Assembly (NCBI RefSeq): GCF_014201615.1
Contig: NZ_JACHEU010000005.1
Location: 127,956-191,955, forward strand
Direction of reading: 5' to 3'
Length of the DNA: 64,000 nt
From: Aquamicrobium lusatiense
GTDB lineage: Bacteria; Pseudomonadota; Alphaproteobacteria; Rhizobiales; Rhizobiaceae
Position numbers and translations under genes: made by a program. How positions within the stretch are numbered: the first letter of the stretch is position 1; each line of letters starts with the position of its first letter. The notes beneath the pieces were generated by a model. The model did no database searches. It saw only the letters and a program-made list of their open reading frames with translations, and was not told where the DNA came from. Shown here piece by piece: positions 45,355 to 55,188 of this stretch.

Positions 45355-45984
45355 TCAACCGCTGAGCTGTTTCAGCCGGGCGGCCGGCATGATCGGATAA
45401 ACCTCGCCATTGGAGCGCAGTGCGAACATCGGGCCCTGCGGCGTCTCCACCTCTTCGCCATGCTCGACAAGCTGGTACATGACCGGGCGCGAAACCAGCG
45501 CCTCCAGCCGACCCCGCACCAGAACGTAAGGCTTCAGCCCCCCGGTTTCTTCTTCCTCGACAAAGCGCATCGGATTGTCGGGTCCGGCCTCGACCACATC
45601 GCCGACATTGGTGCGGAAGGTAACGATCTGCTGCCCGTCCCGCTGCGAAACGTCAGCCTCGACGGCCGCGAAGGGTGCATCGACGACGCGGATGCCGACC
45701 TTTTCCACCGGCGTCACCAGATAGGTGCGGCCATCCTCGTCCTTGCGCAGCACGGTGGAGAAGAGCCGCACAAGCGCCGGGCGCCCGATCGGCGTGCCGA
45801 GATAGAACCACGTTCCGTCGGCGCGGATCTCCATATCGAGATCGCCGCAGAAATCCGGATTCCACTTGTCCACAGGCGGCAGACCCTTGCCGGACCGGGT
45901 CGCGCGGGCGATCAGCGCCTCCAGTCCGCCGGCATCTGCGGCGGCTGCGAGACCTTGTTCCTGTTCTGGCTTGCGTTCGCTCAT
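45355..45984 (-). CDS. DUF1285 domain-containing protein
   Basis: 209 residues. WNPDFCGDLDMEIRADGTWFYLGTPIGRPALVRLFSTVLRKDEDG is the start of DUF1285, followed by KVGIRVVDAPFAAVEADV. Structures of the family show a beta-barrel-like fold; no activity is known. It heads the DUF1285-NUDIX-CCA gene block, which is conserved in Hyphomicrobiales and suggests a role near tRNA or CoA metabolism. ATG 45984 is preferred to GTG 45990. Confidence 0.88.
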   Translation of the reverse strand: MSERKPEQEQGLAAAADAGGLEALIARATRSGKGLPPVDKWNPDFCGDLDMEIRADGTWFYLGTPIGRPALVRLFSTVLRKDEDGRTYLVTPVEKVGIRVVDAPFAAVEADVSQRDGQQIVTFRTNVGDVVEAGPDNPMRFVEEEETGGLKPYVLVRGRLEALVSRPVMYQLVEHGEEVETPQGPMFALRSNGEVYPIMPAARLKQLSG

Positions 45985-46129
45985 GGTCACGAAATAGTCA
46001 CTGTTGTCGCGCTTGTCAGCCTTAGCCTGTGATTTAGACTCTTCACGTCTTTATGCAATGCTGCGAGTCACGGCATCGTGGGCAGGTCATTGCCCGCCAG
46101 CAGGGCCGAAACCAGAGGACCGAGACACC

Positions 46130-47134
46130 ATGAGCGTCATCGTCACCGAAAGCCCGATCAGCGAAAAGGACATGATCGCGCAGGCCGAAAAGGCTCTGGC
46201 CGACATTTCGGCAGTGCGCGACGGCGTCGGCAGAGTGATCTTCGGTCAGGAAAGCGTGGTCGAGCGCACCCTGGTGGCGCTTCTGGCGGGCGGCCATGCG
46301 CTGCTGGTCGGCGTGCCGGGCCTTGCCAAGACCAAGCTGGTGGAAACGCTGGGCATCGTGCTTGGCCTCGATACCCGCCGCGTGCAGTTCACGCCGGACC
46401 TCATGCCCTCCGACATTCTGGGTTCGGAGGTGATGGAGCAGGACGAGAACGGCCGCCGTTCCTTCCGCTTCATTCCCGGCCCCATCTTCGCGCAACTGCT
46501 GATGGCCGACGAGGTCAACCGCGCCTCGCCGCGCACCCAGTCGGCCCTGCTGCAATCCATGCAGGAATACCACATCACCGTTGCCGGGCAGCGCTATGAC
46601 CTGCCCGCACCTTTTCATGTGCTGGCGACCCAGAACCCGCTGGAGCAGGAAGGCACCTATCCCCTGCCCGAGGCCCAGCTAGACCGCTTCCTGATGCAGA
46701 TCGACATCCTGTACCCGGATATGGACGCCGAACGCCGCATTCTTCTGGAAACGACGGGAACGTCCGAGGTCCGCGTCGCCAACATCCTCACGCCGGAGCG
46801 GCTGCGGGAAATCCAGACCCTCATCCGCCGCATGCCGGTGCCGGAAACCGTTGTCGACGCGATCCTGAAGCTGGTGCGCTCGGCGCGCCCCGGACAGGGT
46901 GATGCCGAAACCGACCGCGACGTGGCGTGGGGCCCTGGCCCCCGCGCCAGCCAGGCGCTGACATTGTGCGCCCGCGCCCGCGCCCTCTATGACGGGCGTC
47001 TGGCTCCCTCCGTCGACGACGTGAAGGCGCTGGCCGAGCCGGTCCTTCAGCACCGCATGGCCCTGACCTTCGCCGCACGCGCCGAAGGCATGAGCGTGCG
47101 CGATGTCGTGGCGAGGCTTGCAAAGGCGGTCTGA
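46130..47134 (+). CDS. MoxR-family AAA+ ATPase
   Basis: 334 residues. Walker A GVPGLAKTK (about 64-72), Walker B LLMADEVNRASPR (about 124-136), sensor 1 FHVLATQNPLEQEGTYPLPEAQLDRF, and a C-terminal lid with VAWGPGPRASQAL. MoxR proteins act as chaperones for VWA-containing partners, helping to activate or assemble enzymes and envelope complexes. It is the first gene of an operon: the DUF58 gene starts at its stop. ATG 46130 is chosen; upstream in-frame starts are not conserved. Confidence 0.94.
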   Translation: MSVIVTESPISEKDMIAQAEKALADISAVRDGVGRVIFGQESVVERTLVALLAGGHALLVGVPGLAKTKLVETLGIVLGLDTRRVQFTPDLMPSDILGSEVMEQDENGRRSFRFIPGPIFAQLLMADEVNRASPRTQSALLQSMQEYHITVAGQRYDLPAPFHVLATQNPLEQEGTYPLPEAQLDRFLMQIDILYPDMDAERRILLETTGTSEVRVANILTPERLREIQTLIRRMPVPETVVDAILKLVRSARPGQGDAETDRDVAWGPGPRASQALTLCARARALYDGRLAPSVDDVKALAEPVLQHRMALTFAARAEGMSVRDVVARLAKAV

Positions 47135-48066
47135 TGGCCAGGATCGGCGAGTTCCAGGCTCCTGCCGAAGCGCGCGAGGCGCTGGCAAGGGCACGCCAGC
47201 GGGCCGCCCTCGTACCGGACCTGCTGATCGAGGCGCGCCGTATCGTCAACACGGTGGTTTCGGGCTGGCATGGCCGCCGCAAACGCGGCATCGGTGAGAA
47301 TTTCTGGCAATTCCGGCCCTATGTGGATGGCGAGTCGGTCAGCCGCATCGACTGGCGCCGCTCGGCTCGCGACGACCACACATATCTCCGCGACCGCGAG
47401 TGGGAAGCCGCGCACACCGTGTGGCTGTGGGCGGACATGTCCGCCTCCATGCTCTACAAATCGACGCTCGCCACCGTATCCAAGCAGTCGCGCGCGCTGG
47501 TTCTGGCGCTCGCCGCTGCGGAACTTCTGTCGCGCGGCGGCGAGCGCATCGGCTGGCCGGGCCTCACCGACCCCTTCAGCGCCCGCAACGGCGCCGAGCG
47601 CATCGCCTCGCACCTCGCCCATGCGTCGGCACTGCCGGACAGGCCTGACCTCTCCGGGATCCGGCGCTTCAGCGATGTGGTCCTGATCAGCGATTTTCTC
47701 GATCCGATCGAGGACACGCTCGGCTGGCTGGACGTGTTGACCCGCAACGGCGTGCGTGCCCATCTCATCGAGATTGCCGATCCCGCCGAGGAAACCTTCC
47801 CCTATTCGGGCCGTACAGAATTCACCGATCCCGAAAGCGGCGACAAGCTGACCGCCGGCCGGGCCGAGACGCTGGCCGCCGATTATCGGCGCCTGTATGT
47901 GGCGCGTCGCGAGGAGCTCGCCGCCCATGCCAGACGCCACGACTGGAGTTTCACCGTCAGCCACACCGACCGGCCTGCCTCCGAGGCGCTGGTGCGCCTG
48001 CATGCGGCGCTGAGCGCCACCGGCGGTTTCGGCGCACAAAAGCAAAGCGGGAGGCAATCGGCATGA
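47134..48066 (+). CDS. DUF58 (VWA-like) protein
   Basis: 310 residues. GENFWQFRPYVDGESVSRIDWRRSARDD is the DUF58 core, and TVWLWADMSASMLYK resembles a MIDAS DxSxS metal site. DUF58 proteins partner with MoxR ATPases. It overlaps both neighbours: TGATG with the MoxR gene, ATGA with the DUF4159 gene. It ends in a Gln/Lys-rich tail. Probably cytoplasmic. Confidence 0.93.
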   Translation: MARIGEFQAPAEAREALARARQRAALVPDLLIEARRIVNTVVSGWHGRRKRGIGENFWQFRPYVDGESVSRIDWRRSARDDHTYLRDREWEAAHTVWLWADMSASMLYKSTLATVSKQSRALVLALAAAELLSRGGERIGWPGLTDPFSARNGAERIASHLAHASALPDRPDLSGIRRFSDVVLISDFLDPIEDTLGWLDVLTRNGVRAHLIEIADPAEETFPYSGRTEFTDPESGDKLTAGRAETLAADYRRLYVARREELAAHARRHDWSFTVSHTDRPASEALVRLHAALSATGGFGAQKQSGRQSA

Positions 48067-50885
48067 GCTGGCTGCCGCTCTCCTTTGGAGCGCCCATGGT
48101 GCTGTTCGGGCTGCTGGCGCTGCCGGTGATCTGGTGGCTGCTGCGCTTCACCCCGCCCAGACCCCAGACCGAGCTGTTCCCGCCGCTGAAGATCCTTGCC
48201 CGCGTGCTGAAGCGCGAGGAAACACCACGGCAAAGCCCGTGGTGGCTGACGCTTCTGCGTCTCCTCATGGCCGCGCTTGTTATCATGGCGCTCGCGGACC
48301 CGGTGCTCAATCCGCGGGAGGAAACCCCTGCGCGCGGAGCCGGACTCGCGCTGGTCATCGATAACGGCTGGGCTTCCGCACCTGACTGGGACAAGCGCGT
48401 CGCCACCGCACGGCGTCTTATCGCGGATGCCGGCACGTCCGACATTCCGGTCATCCTCGCCTTTACCGCCGAAAAGCCGAATGCCGACATCGGTCCCTTC
48501 GACGCCAACGCCGCGCTCGATCGCCTGCGCGCGACCATGCCGCGCCCGATCCCGACCGACCGGCAGGCGATCTATGCGCGTGTTGGCGAGGCACTCGCCG
48601 CTATGCCGGGCGCCGGCATCGCCGTGCTCAGCGACGGGCTGGAAGCTCCGGGCGATGAGCCGGCTTTCGCTGCACTTCTGGCGCGCAGCGCGGCAAGCCT
48701 CATATGGGCCGCACCCGAACACATCGCGCCGATCGCCGTGACGGCGACGGAAAACGAGGTTGACGGCTTCTCGCTGACGGCGATCCGGGCACCGGGCAAT
48801 GCCGCGCCCGCCCGTCTCACCGCCGGCGCCTTCGACGACAAGGGCCGCCGCATCGCCGATGCCGTGCTCGCCTTCGGTGCCGGCGAGGACACGGCCACGG
48901 CGACGATGACCGTGCCGTTCGAGCTGCGCAACGACTTCGCCTCCGTCGCGCTGGACGGCGAACGCCACGCCGGCGCGGTGCGGGTTCTGGACGAAAGCTC
49001 CAGACGCCGCCGCGTCGGGCTGATCTCGCAATCCGAGGCCGATCAGGCACAGCCGCTTTTGTCGCCGCTCTACTATATCCGCCGTGCGCTCTCTCCCTTC
49101 GCCGACCTGATCGAGCCGTCAAACCCCGATCTTGCCGAGGCCATTCCCCAGATCCTCGACCAGAAACCGGCCATGATCATCATGTCCGATGTCGGCGCCA
49201 TGCCCGAACAGGCGCGGACGAGGCTCGCCGACTGGGTTCAGGGCGGCGGCACTCTGGTGCGTTTCGCCGGTCCCCGGCTTGCCAATGCCGGCAACGACGA
49301 TCTGCTGCCCGTGCGGCTGCGCGGCGGCGAGCGCAATTTCGGCGGCGCGCTTTCGTGGACCACACCGCAGCCGGTGACGGAGTTTCCCGCTTCCGGCCCC
49401 TTCGCCGATCTCACCCCGCCACGCGAGGTGACGGTCAGCCGGCAGGTGCTGGCCGAGCCTTCGGCGGACATCGTCGATCGCACATGGGTGAGCCTTGCCG
49501 ATGGCACGCCGCTGGTGACGGGTGCGAAGCGCGGCAAGGGCAGCATCGTGCTCTTCCACATCGCGCCGACCGCGACATGGTCGAACCTGCCGATCTCCGG
49601 CAGCTTCGTGGAGATGCTCCAGCGCGTCGTGCTGCTCTCGCGCAATCAGGGCAGCATCGAGACGCCGGCCGACGCCACGCCGGCAGCACTTGCGCCTTAC
49701 CGCATGATCGCCGCCGACGGCGCCCTCGTCCCTCCCTCTCCCGAGGCACGGCCGTTGACGCCGGGCTCCGGCGCTGCGGTGACGATGGAGAACCCGCCCG
49801 GCCTTTATGGTTCGGAAGCCGGCGTGCTGGCACACAATCTGCTTTCCTCCGAAAGCAGGATGCAGCCGATCGCACGGCCGCAGGCGCAGGTTCCGGTGAC
49901 GGAGATCGCCTATGCCTTCGACGAATCGAGCCTTCTCAAAGGTCCCTTCATTGCTGCCGCGCTTGTGCTGATGGCGCTCGACACGCTGGCGGTTCTATGG
50001 ATGGGCGGCATTCTGGGGCGGCGGCGCAAGGGCCGCAATACGGCTGCCACCACGGCCGCGGCCTCGATGCTGCTTGCCGCTTCCCTTTCTGTCCTGCTCG
50101 TCCAGAATGCTTCCGCGCAGGATGCGAAGCCGGACGATGCCGCATCCATAGAGGCGATCTCGACCACGCGGCTCGCCTATGTGATCACCGGTACGTCAGG
50201 CGTCGATGCTGTCAGCCGTGCCGGCCTTCAGGGTCTCACCCGCTTTCTCGTCGAGAAAACCTCGATGGAACCGGGAGAACCAACAGGCGTGGATATCGCG
50301 AAAGACGAACTGGCCTTCTACCCGCTGATCTACTGGCCGATCGATCCGGCCTCCCCGATGCCGGACGAAGACGCCATCGCACGCATCGACGCCTATATGC
50401 GTCAGGGCGGAACGGTGCTGTTCGATACGCGCGACCAGTATTCGAGCGGCTTCGGCGAAGGCTCGGCGAGCCCCGCCACCCAGCGTCTGCGCGACATTCT
50501 CGGAAACCTCAACATACCGCCGCTGGAGCCGGTGCCGGCAGACCATGTGCTGACCAAGTCGTTCTATATGGTCCCCGAGTTTCCCGGCCGCTTCAACGGC
50601 AGCCCGATGTGGGTGGAAGCCTCGCTCGACGCCTCCAACGACGACGACCGCCCCGTGCGCACCGGCGACGGCGTGTCGCCCATCCTGATAACCGCCAATG
50701 ATCTTGCCGGCGCATGGGCGATCGATGCCGGTGGGGCCCCGCTGTTTCCCACTGTCCCGCCGGATCCGATGCAGCGCGTCTATGCGCTGCGTGGCGGGGT
50801 CAACATCATGATGTACATGCTGACCGGCAACTACAAGTCCGATCAGGTGCATGTGCCGATCCTGCTCGAACGGCTGGGGCAGTAA
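48063..50885 (+). CDS. DUF4159 domain membrane protein (BatA-like N-terminus)
   Basis: 940 residues. The N-terminus has two membrane helices (FGAPMVLFGLLALPVIWWLL and LTLLRLLMAALVIMALADPV), as in BatA-type proteins, then a periplasmic region of about 500 residues with PVNL/GATase-like segments. Near 628-682 there are two more hydrophobic stretches; the second (AASMLLAASLSVLLVQNASAQDA) looks like a signal peptide inside the protein. The DUF4159 domain fills the rest (RLAYVITGTSGVDAVSRAGLQGLTRFLV, LAFYPLIYWPIDP, YMRQGGTVLFDTRDQY). This looks like a fusion of a BatA-like protein and a once separate DUF4159 protein. Both overlaps (ATGA) show tight coupling to DUF58. Confidence 0.9.
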   Translation: MSWLPLSFGAPMVLFGLLALPVIWWLLRFTPPRPQTELFPPLKILARVLKREETPRQSPWWLTLLRLLMAALVIMALADPVLNPREETPARGAGLALVIDNGWASAPDWDKRVATARRLIADAGTSDIPVILAFTAEKPNADIGPFDANAALDRLRATMPRPIPTDRQAIYARVGEALAAMPGAGIAVLSDGLEAPGDEPAFAALLARSAASLIWAAPEHIAPIAVTATENEVDGFSLTAIRAPGNAAPARLTAGAFDDKGRRIADAVLAFGAGEDTATATMTVPFELRNDFASVALDGERHAGAVRVLDESSRRRRVGLISQSEADQAQPLLSPLYYIRRALSPFADLIEPSNPDLAEAIPQILDQKPAMIIMSDVGAMPEQARTRLADWVQGGGTLVRFAGPRLANAGNDDLLPVRLRGGERNFGGALSWTTPQPVTEFPASGPFADLTPPREVTVSRQVLAEPSADIVDRTWVSLADGTPLVTGAKRGKGSIVLFHIAPTATWSNLPISGSFVEMLQRVVLLSRNQGSIETPADATPAALAPYRMIAADGALVPPSPEARPLTPGSGAAVTMENPPGLYGSEAGVLAHNLLSSESRMQPIARPQAQVPVTEIAYAFDESSLLKGPFIAAALVLMALDTLAVLWMGGILGRRRKGRNTAATTAAASMLLAASLSVLLVQNASAQDAKPDDAASIEAISTTRLAYVITGTSGVDAVSRAGLQGLTRFLVEKTSMEPGEPTGVDIAKDELAFYPLIYWPIDPASPMPDEDAIARIDAYMRQGGTVLFDTRDQYSSGFGEGSASPATQRLRDILGNLNIPPLEPVPADHVLTKSFYMVPEFPGRFNGSPMWVEASLDASNDDDRPVRTGDGVSPILITANDLAGAWAIDAGGAPLFPTVPPDPMQRVYALRGGVNIMMYMLTGNYKSDQVHVPILLERLGQ

Positions 50886-50889
50886 GCGC

Positions 50890-52968
50890 ATGAACAACTG
50901 GTCGCTTTCCTTTGAGCCGCTGCTTTCATGGCCCCTTCTGGCGGCCGTGTTCATTCCGCTGACCCTGCTGGCGCTTGCCGGCCTGTTCCTGCGCCAGCGC
51001 GGCGCGGTCATGCGCGCCATTGCGCTGGCTGCGCTCGCCGCCGCCCTGCTCAACCCGGTGCTGCTGGATGAGGAGCGCGAGCCCCTGCAAAGCGTCGTCG
51101 CACTCGTTGTCGACCGCAGCCAGAGCCAGTCCATCGGCGAGCGCGAACAGCAGGCCGAAGCTGCCCTTGCCGGCATGAAGGAGCGCCTCGCCCGTTTCGG
51201 CCAGTTCGATGTGCGCGTCGTCGAGACGGGCCGCAGCGACACTGTTGCCGGCGACCGCACCGAAACGCGGCTTTTCTCGGCGTTGCAGAACGCATTCCGC
51301 GACGTGCCCAACTCCCGCATCGCCGGTGCCGTGATGATCACCGACGGTCAGGTGCATGACGTGCCCGCCACCGCGCCCGATTTCGACGCGCCGCTCCATG
51401 CCCTGATCACCGGCCATGAGGGCGAGAAGGATCGCCGCATCCGCTTCGAGAAGGCCCCGCGCTTCGGCCTCGTCGGCAAGCCGCTCGACATGACCTACCG
51501 GGTCCTCGCCACCGACGGAAAGCAGGGCACGGTCGATGTCAACGTCGCCATCAACGGCAGGCAGGCAGGCGTCACGCAGGCGCAGGTCGGTCGCGAAATG
51601 CCCCTGCAGATCATCGTCCCTAATGCCGGCCGCAACATCATCGAGCTGTCCATCCCCGTGGAGGACGGCGAACTCACCGACACCAACAACCGCACCATTG
51701 CGCTGGTGGACGGCATCCGCGAGAACCTGCGCGTGCTGCTGGTGTCGGGCGAGCCCCATGCGGGCGAGCGCACCTGGCGCAACCTGCTGAAGTCGGACGC
51801 CTCGGTGGATCTCGTCCACTTCACCATTCTGCGCCCGCCGGAAAAGCAGGATGCGACGCCGATCCACGAATTGTCGCTGATCGCCTTCCCGACGCGCGAG
51901 CTGTTCGTCGAAAAGATCAACGAATTCGATCTCATCATCTTCGACCGCTACCAGCACCGCGACGTGCTGCCGGTTCTCTATTACGATTACATCGCCGAAT
52001 ATGTCGAAAACGGCGGCGCCCTGCTGATCGCGGCCGGCCCCGAATATGCCGGCTACAGCACCATCGCCAACACGCCGCTGATGTCCGCCCTGCCCGCCAT
52101 GCCGACCGGGGACGTCATCGACAAGGCTTTCTACCCGCGCCTGACCGAACTCGGCCAGCGCCATCCGGTGACGCGCGGGCTCGACGGCTCGGCCAGCGAG
52201 CCGCCACGCTGGGGCCGCTGGTTCCGCACCGTGCGCATCGAGAACCCGCAGGGCGAGGTGGTCATGAAGGGGGCGGACGAGCAGCCGCTGCTCCTGCTCG
52301 ACCGCAAGGGCGAAGGCCGCGTCGGCATGCTTTTGTCCGATCAGGGCTGGCTGTGGGCGCGCGGCTACGAGGGCGGCGGCCCGCATGTGCAGCTCTACCG
52401 GCGCCTCGCCCACTGGCTGATGAAGGAGCCGGAACTTGAGGAGGAAAGGCTGACCGCGGACGGGCGCGGCATGGTGCTGGACATCCGCCGCCAGACGATG
52501 AGTGAGGAACCCGGCCCCGTGCAGGTGACGACCCCATCGGGCAAGACGGTCGATGTGCGGCTCTCCCAGTCCGAACCGGGCATCTTCACCGGCAGCCTCG
52601 AGACCGGCGAAATCGGCCTCTATCAGGTCGCCAATGGCGACCTGTCCACCCTCGCCCATGTCGGTCCGGTGAATTCGCCGGAATTTACCGATGTGCTCTC
52701 AACGCCCGACAAGCTGAAGCCGGTGGCCGAAGCGGTCGGCGGCAGCGTGCGCCGGCTGGCGGGCTCCGATCCGGCGGGCGTCGACCTGCCCTCGGTGGTG
52801 CCGGTGCGCCCCTCCGCGCAGGCATCCGGCAATGACTGGATCGGCCTGCGCAACACGGAAGACAGCGTGCTGAAATCCGTCAGCAGCGTGCCCTTGTTCG
52901 GCGGTTTCCTCGGCCTCGGCCTGCTTCTGCTGGCGCTTGGCGGCATGTGGTATCGCGAAGGGCGCTGA
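50890..52968 (+). CDS. large membrane protein of the MoxR-DUF58 operon (GATase-like/VWA-like)
   Basis: 692 residues. Two N-terminal helices (LLAAVFIPLTLLALAGLFLRQR and RAIALAALAAALLNPVLLD), then a periplasmic region beginning SVVALVVDRSQSQSIGER with a VWA-like DRSQS motif, and a class-I glutamine-amidotransferase-like segment around EYVENGGALLIAAGPEYAG. One C-terminal helix (FGGFLGLGLLLLALGGMW) returns it to the membrane. It follows the DUF4159 gene by four bases and is the last gene of the operon. Function unknown; probably one subunit of a membrane complex served by the MoxR ATPase. Confidence 0.88.
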   Translation: MNNWSLSFEPLLSWPLLAAVFIPLTLLALAGLFLRQRGAVMRAIALAALAAALLNPVLLDEEREPLQSVVALVVDRSQSQSIGEREQQAEAALAGMKERLARFGQFDVRVVETGRSDTVAGDRTETRLFSALQNAFRDVPNSRIAGAVMITDGQVHDVPATAPDFDAPLHALITGHEGEKDRRIRFEKAPRFGLVGKPLDMTYRVLATDGKQGTVDVNVAINGRQAGVTQAQVGREMPLQIIVPNAGRNIIELSIPVEDGELTDTNNRTIALVDGIRENLRVLLVSGEPHAGERTWRNLLKSDASVDLVHFTILRPPEKQDATPIHELSLIAFPTRELFVEKINEFDLIIFDRYQHRDVLPVLYYDYIAEYVENGGALLIAAGPEYAGYSTIANTPLMSALPAMPTGDVIDKAFYPRLTELGQRHPVTRGLDGSASEPPRWGRWFRTVRIENPQGEVVMKGADEQPLLLLDRKGEGRVGMLLSDQGWLWARGYEGGGPHVQLYRRLAHWLMKEPELEEERLTADGRGMVLDIRRQTMSEEPGPVQVTTPSGKTVDVRLSQSEPGIFTGSLETGEIGLYQVANGDLSTLAHVGPVNSPEFTDVLSTPDKLKPVAEAVGGSVRRLAGSDPAGVDLPSVVPVRPSAQASGNDWIGLRNTEDSVLKSVSSVPLFGGFLGLGLLLLALGGMWYREGR

Positions 52969-53032
52969 TCCCCAACGGGCGGAGTGACAAGCGCTTTCGT
53001 TGCGCCGGGACAGCAGGCCGCGTTTGTGCGAC

Positions 53033-53052
53033 GTCAGACGATACCGTCTGAC
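53033..53052. terminator. hairpin between the MoxR operon and choV
   Basis: GTCAGACG (53033-53040), ATAC loop, CGTCTGAC (53045-53052). Perfect 8-bp stem, 11 bases beyond the choV stop on the minus strand; no T run. Confidence 0.45.
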
Positions 53053-53063
53053 TGCAAAATACT

Positions 53064-54245
53064 TTACCGCCTGAGAACCGCCGTCAGCACATCGCGGATG
53101 CCAATGGAGCCCACGAAGCGCGACTGTTCGTCGAACAAGGCAACCGGGGCCGTCTGCGAGCGCTGCATGGCCAGCATCACCGTCTTCAGCGGCGTGCCGG
53201 GTGTCGCCCAGAACACCTGCGAGCAATCTTCCGGCAGCTTTTCCACATCTTCGCAGGACACCCAGTCCGCCGGCTGGCCGTTGCGTTCTGCGGCGACGAC
53301 CAGATCGTTGGCATCGAGCCGGAAGCGCGTCGTGGCGCGGCGGTCGAGCCACACCCAGCCGTCGGCGTCGTGATCGAGCTCGTGCTTCATGCGCATCACG
53401 TTCCATGCCGTCAGCACCGACAGCGGATTCACGTTCGCGATGAAGTCGCGCACATAGTCGTTCTGCGGCTTGAGAACGATATCCTCGGGCGTGCCAGTCT
53501 GGATGATGTGGCCACCCTCCATGATCGTGATGGTGGTGCCGATCTTCAGCGCCTCTTCAAGATCGTGCGACACGAAGATGATCGTCTTCTTCAGTTCACT
53601 CTGGAGTTGGAGCAATTCGTCCTGCAACTTGGTGCGGATGAGCGGATCAAGCGCCGAGAATGGCTCGTCCATCAGCAGGATCGGCGCTTCGGTGGCGAAG
53701 GCGCGCGCCAGCCCGACCCGCTGCTGCATGCCGCCTGAAAGCTCATGCGCATATTTGCCGGCCCATTGCTGGAGGCCGACCAGCTTGAGCTGGCGCGCAA
53801 CGCGCTCGCGGCGCTCCGCCTCCGGCACCCCGGCAAGCTCCAGCCCGAAGCCGACATTCTCCTCCACCGTGCGCCAGGGAAGCAGGCCGAATTGCTGGAA
53901 CACCATGGCGACTTTTTTCTGGCGCAGGTGGCGCAGCGTCGCGTCGTTGCAGTTGACGACATCGATCATGTCGTTGCCGTCGCGCACCAGAACCTCGCCG
54001 CGGCTGACGACGTTCAGGCGGTTGACGGCCCGCAGCAGCGTGGATTTGCCGGAGCCCGAAAGTCCCATCAGCACGGATATGTCGCCTTCGCTGACGGCGA
54101 GGCTGGCGCCCGCGCAGCCAATTACCGCCCCGGTGCTGGCCAGCACCTCGTCCCGCGTCGCTCCCTTGTCGATCATGTCGAGGGCGCGCGCAGTGTCCTT
54201 GCCGAACACGATGTCGACATTGCGAAATTCGACGGCGACCGTCAT
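53064..54245 (-). CDS. choV: choline ABC transporter ATP-binding protein ChoV
   Basis: 393 residues. Walker A GLSGSGKSTL, Q-loop VAMVFQQFGLLPWRTVEEN, signature LSGGMQQR, Walker B ILLMDEPFSALDPL, H-loop FVSHDLEEALKIG. A C-terminal CBS-like region (about 290-393, with TPLKTVMLAMQRSQTAPVALFDEQ) follows, as in the ChoV/ProV/OpuAA family. It powers uptake of choline through ChoW. It overlaps choW by four bases. Confidence 0.93.
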   Translation of the reverse strand: MTVAVEFRNVDIVFGKDTARALDMIDKGATRDEVLASTGAVIGCAGASLAVSEGDISVLMGLSGSGKSTLLRAVNRLNVVSRGEVLVRDGNDMIDVVNCNDATLRHLRQKKVAMVFQQFGLLPWRTVEENVGFGLELAGVPEAERRERVARQLKLVGLQQWAGKYAHELSGGMQQRVGLARAFATEAPILLMDEPFSALDPLIRTKLQDELLQLQSELKKTIIFVSHDLEEALKIGTTITIMEGGHIIQTGTPEDIVLKPQNDYVRDFIANVNPLSVLTAWNVMRMKHELDHDADGWVWLDRRATTRFRLDANDLVVAAERNGQPADWVSCEDVEKLPEDCSQVFWATPGTPLKTVMLAMQRSQTAPVALFDEQSRFVGSIGIRDVLTAVLRR

Positions 54246-55096
54246 CGTGCGGCTCCTGCCCTGACGCGGCTCATCCGGTCGAGGATGATGGCTACGATGA
54301 CGATGGCGAGGCCGGCTTCAAGCCCGAGCGGGATGTTGACCGAGTTCAGCGCCCGCACCACCGGCTTGCCGAGGCCGTTGGCGCCGATCAGCGCCGCGAT
54401 CACCACCATCGACAGCGACAGCATGATGCATTGGGTAAGGCCGGCCATGATGGTGGGCAGCGCCGCCGGAAGCTCCACCTTCCACAGAAGCTGGCGTTTG
54501 GTGGCGCCGAAGGCCTCGCCCGCCTCGATCATCGGCCGGGGCACGGAGGTGATGCCGAGATGGGTGAGGCGGATGGGAGCCGGACATGCGAAGATCACCG
54601 TCACGATCATCCCCGGCGCAATGCCGAGGCCGAACAGGATGAGGACCGGAATGAGATAGACGAATGTCGGCATTGTCTGCATCAGGTCGAGGATCGGCTG
54701 GAGGATGCGGTAGCCGCGTTCGTTATGCGCGGCCCAGATGCCGATCGGCACGCCGATGGCCATGGAGGCGGCGGTCGCGCTGACCACCAGCACGAGCGTC
54801 TCGACCGTATCCTTCCAAAGCCCCTGATTGATGATGAAGCCAAAGCCCAGTGCCACGGCGAGCGCCAGTTTCCAGGAGCGTTGCAACCACCAGGCAAGCG
54901 CCGCGATCAAGAGCACCACGACCACGGGAGGGAACCACAGGAGCATGCCGATGAGGCTCTGGAGAACCCACGTCACCCCGTCGGCGATCGCATCGAACAG
55001 CCACTCGAAATGGGTAGTCAGAAAGGTGAAGAACGACCTGCCCCACTGTCCGACGGGGATCTTGAAGCTGGCGATGAACGCCGAGACAGGATCCAT
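54242..55096 (-). CDS. choW: choline ABC transporter permease ChoW
   Basis: 284 residues with six predicted helices. PGMIVTVIFACPAPIRLTHLGI and EAGEAFGATKRQLLWKVELP form the EAA loop and its surroundings as in ProW/OpuAB. Together with ChoV it makes the choline channel. The stop overlaps the choV start (ATGA), and the gene lies 92 bases after choX. Confidence 0.93.
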   Translation of the reverse strand: MDPVSAFIASFKIPVGQWGRSFFTFLTTHFEWLFDAIADGVTWVLQSLIGMLLWFPPVVVVLLIAALAWWLQRSWKLALAVALGFGFIINQGLWKDTVETLVLVVSATAASMAIGVPIGIWAAHNERGYRILQPILDLMQTMPTFVYLIPVLILFGLGIAPGMIVTVIFACPAPIRLTHLGITSVPRPMIEAGEAFGATKRQLLWKVELPAALPTIMAGLTQCIMLSLSMVVIAALIGANGLGKPVVRALNSVNIPLGLEAGLAIVIVAIILDRMSRVRAGAAR

Positions 55097-55188
55097 GGTG
55101 CTCCCCGCTCTTCGTTTTTTGTTACGTCGACGGTGGGCAGCAATTGCAGCCGCCCACCATTTGCGTCAGTTCCGTTATTCGCGGATCG

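Noticed and set aside
50926..52659. 577-codon open frame on the minus strand opposite the MoxR operon's last gene
   Set aside because: Same explanation: no domain or ribosome site, and the plus-strand protein has family features and operon overlaps.
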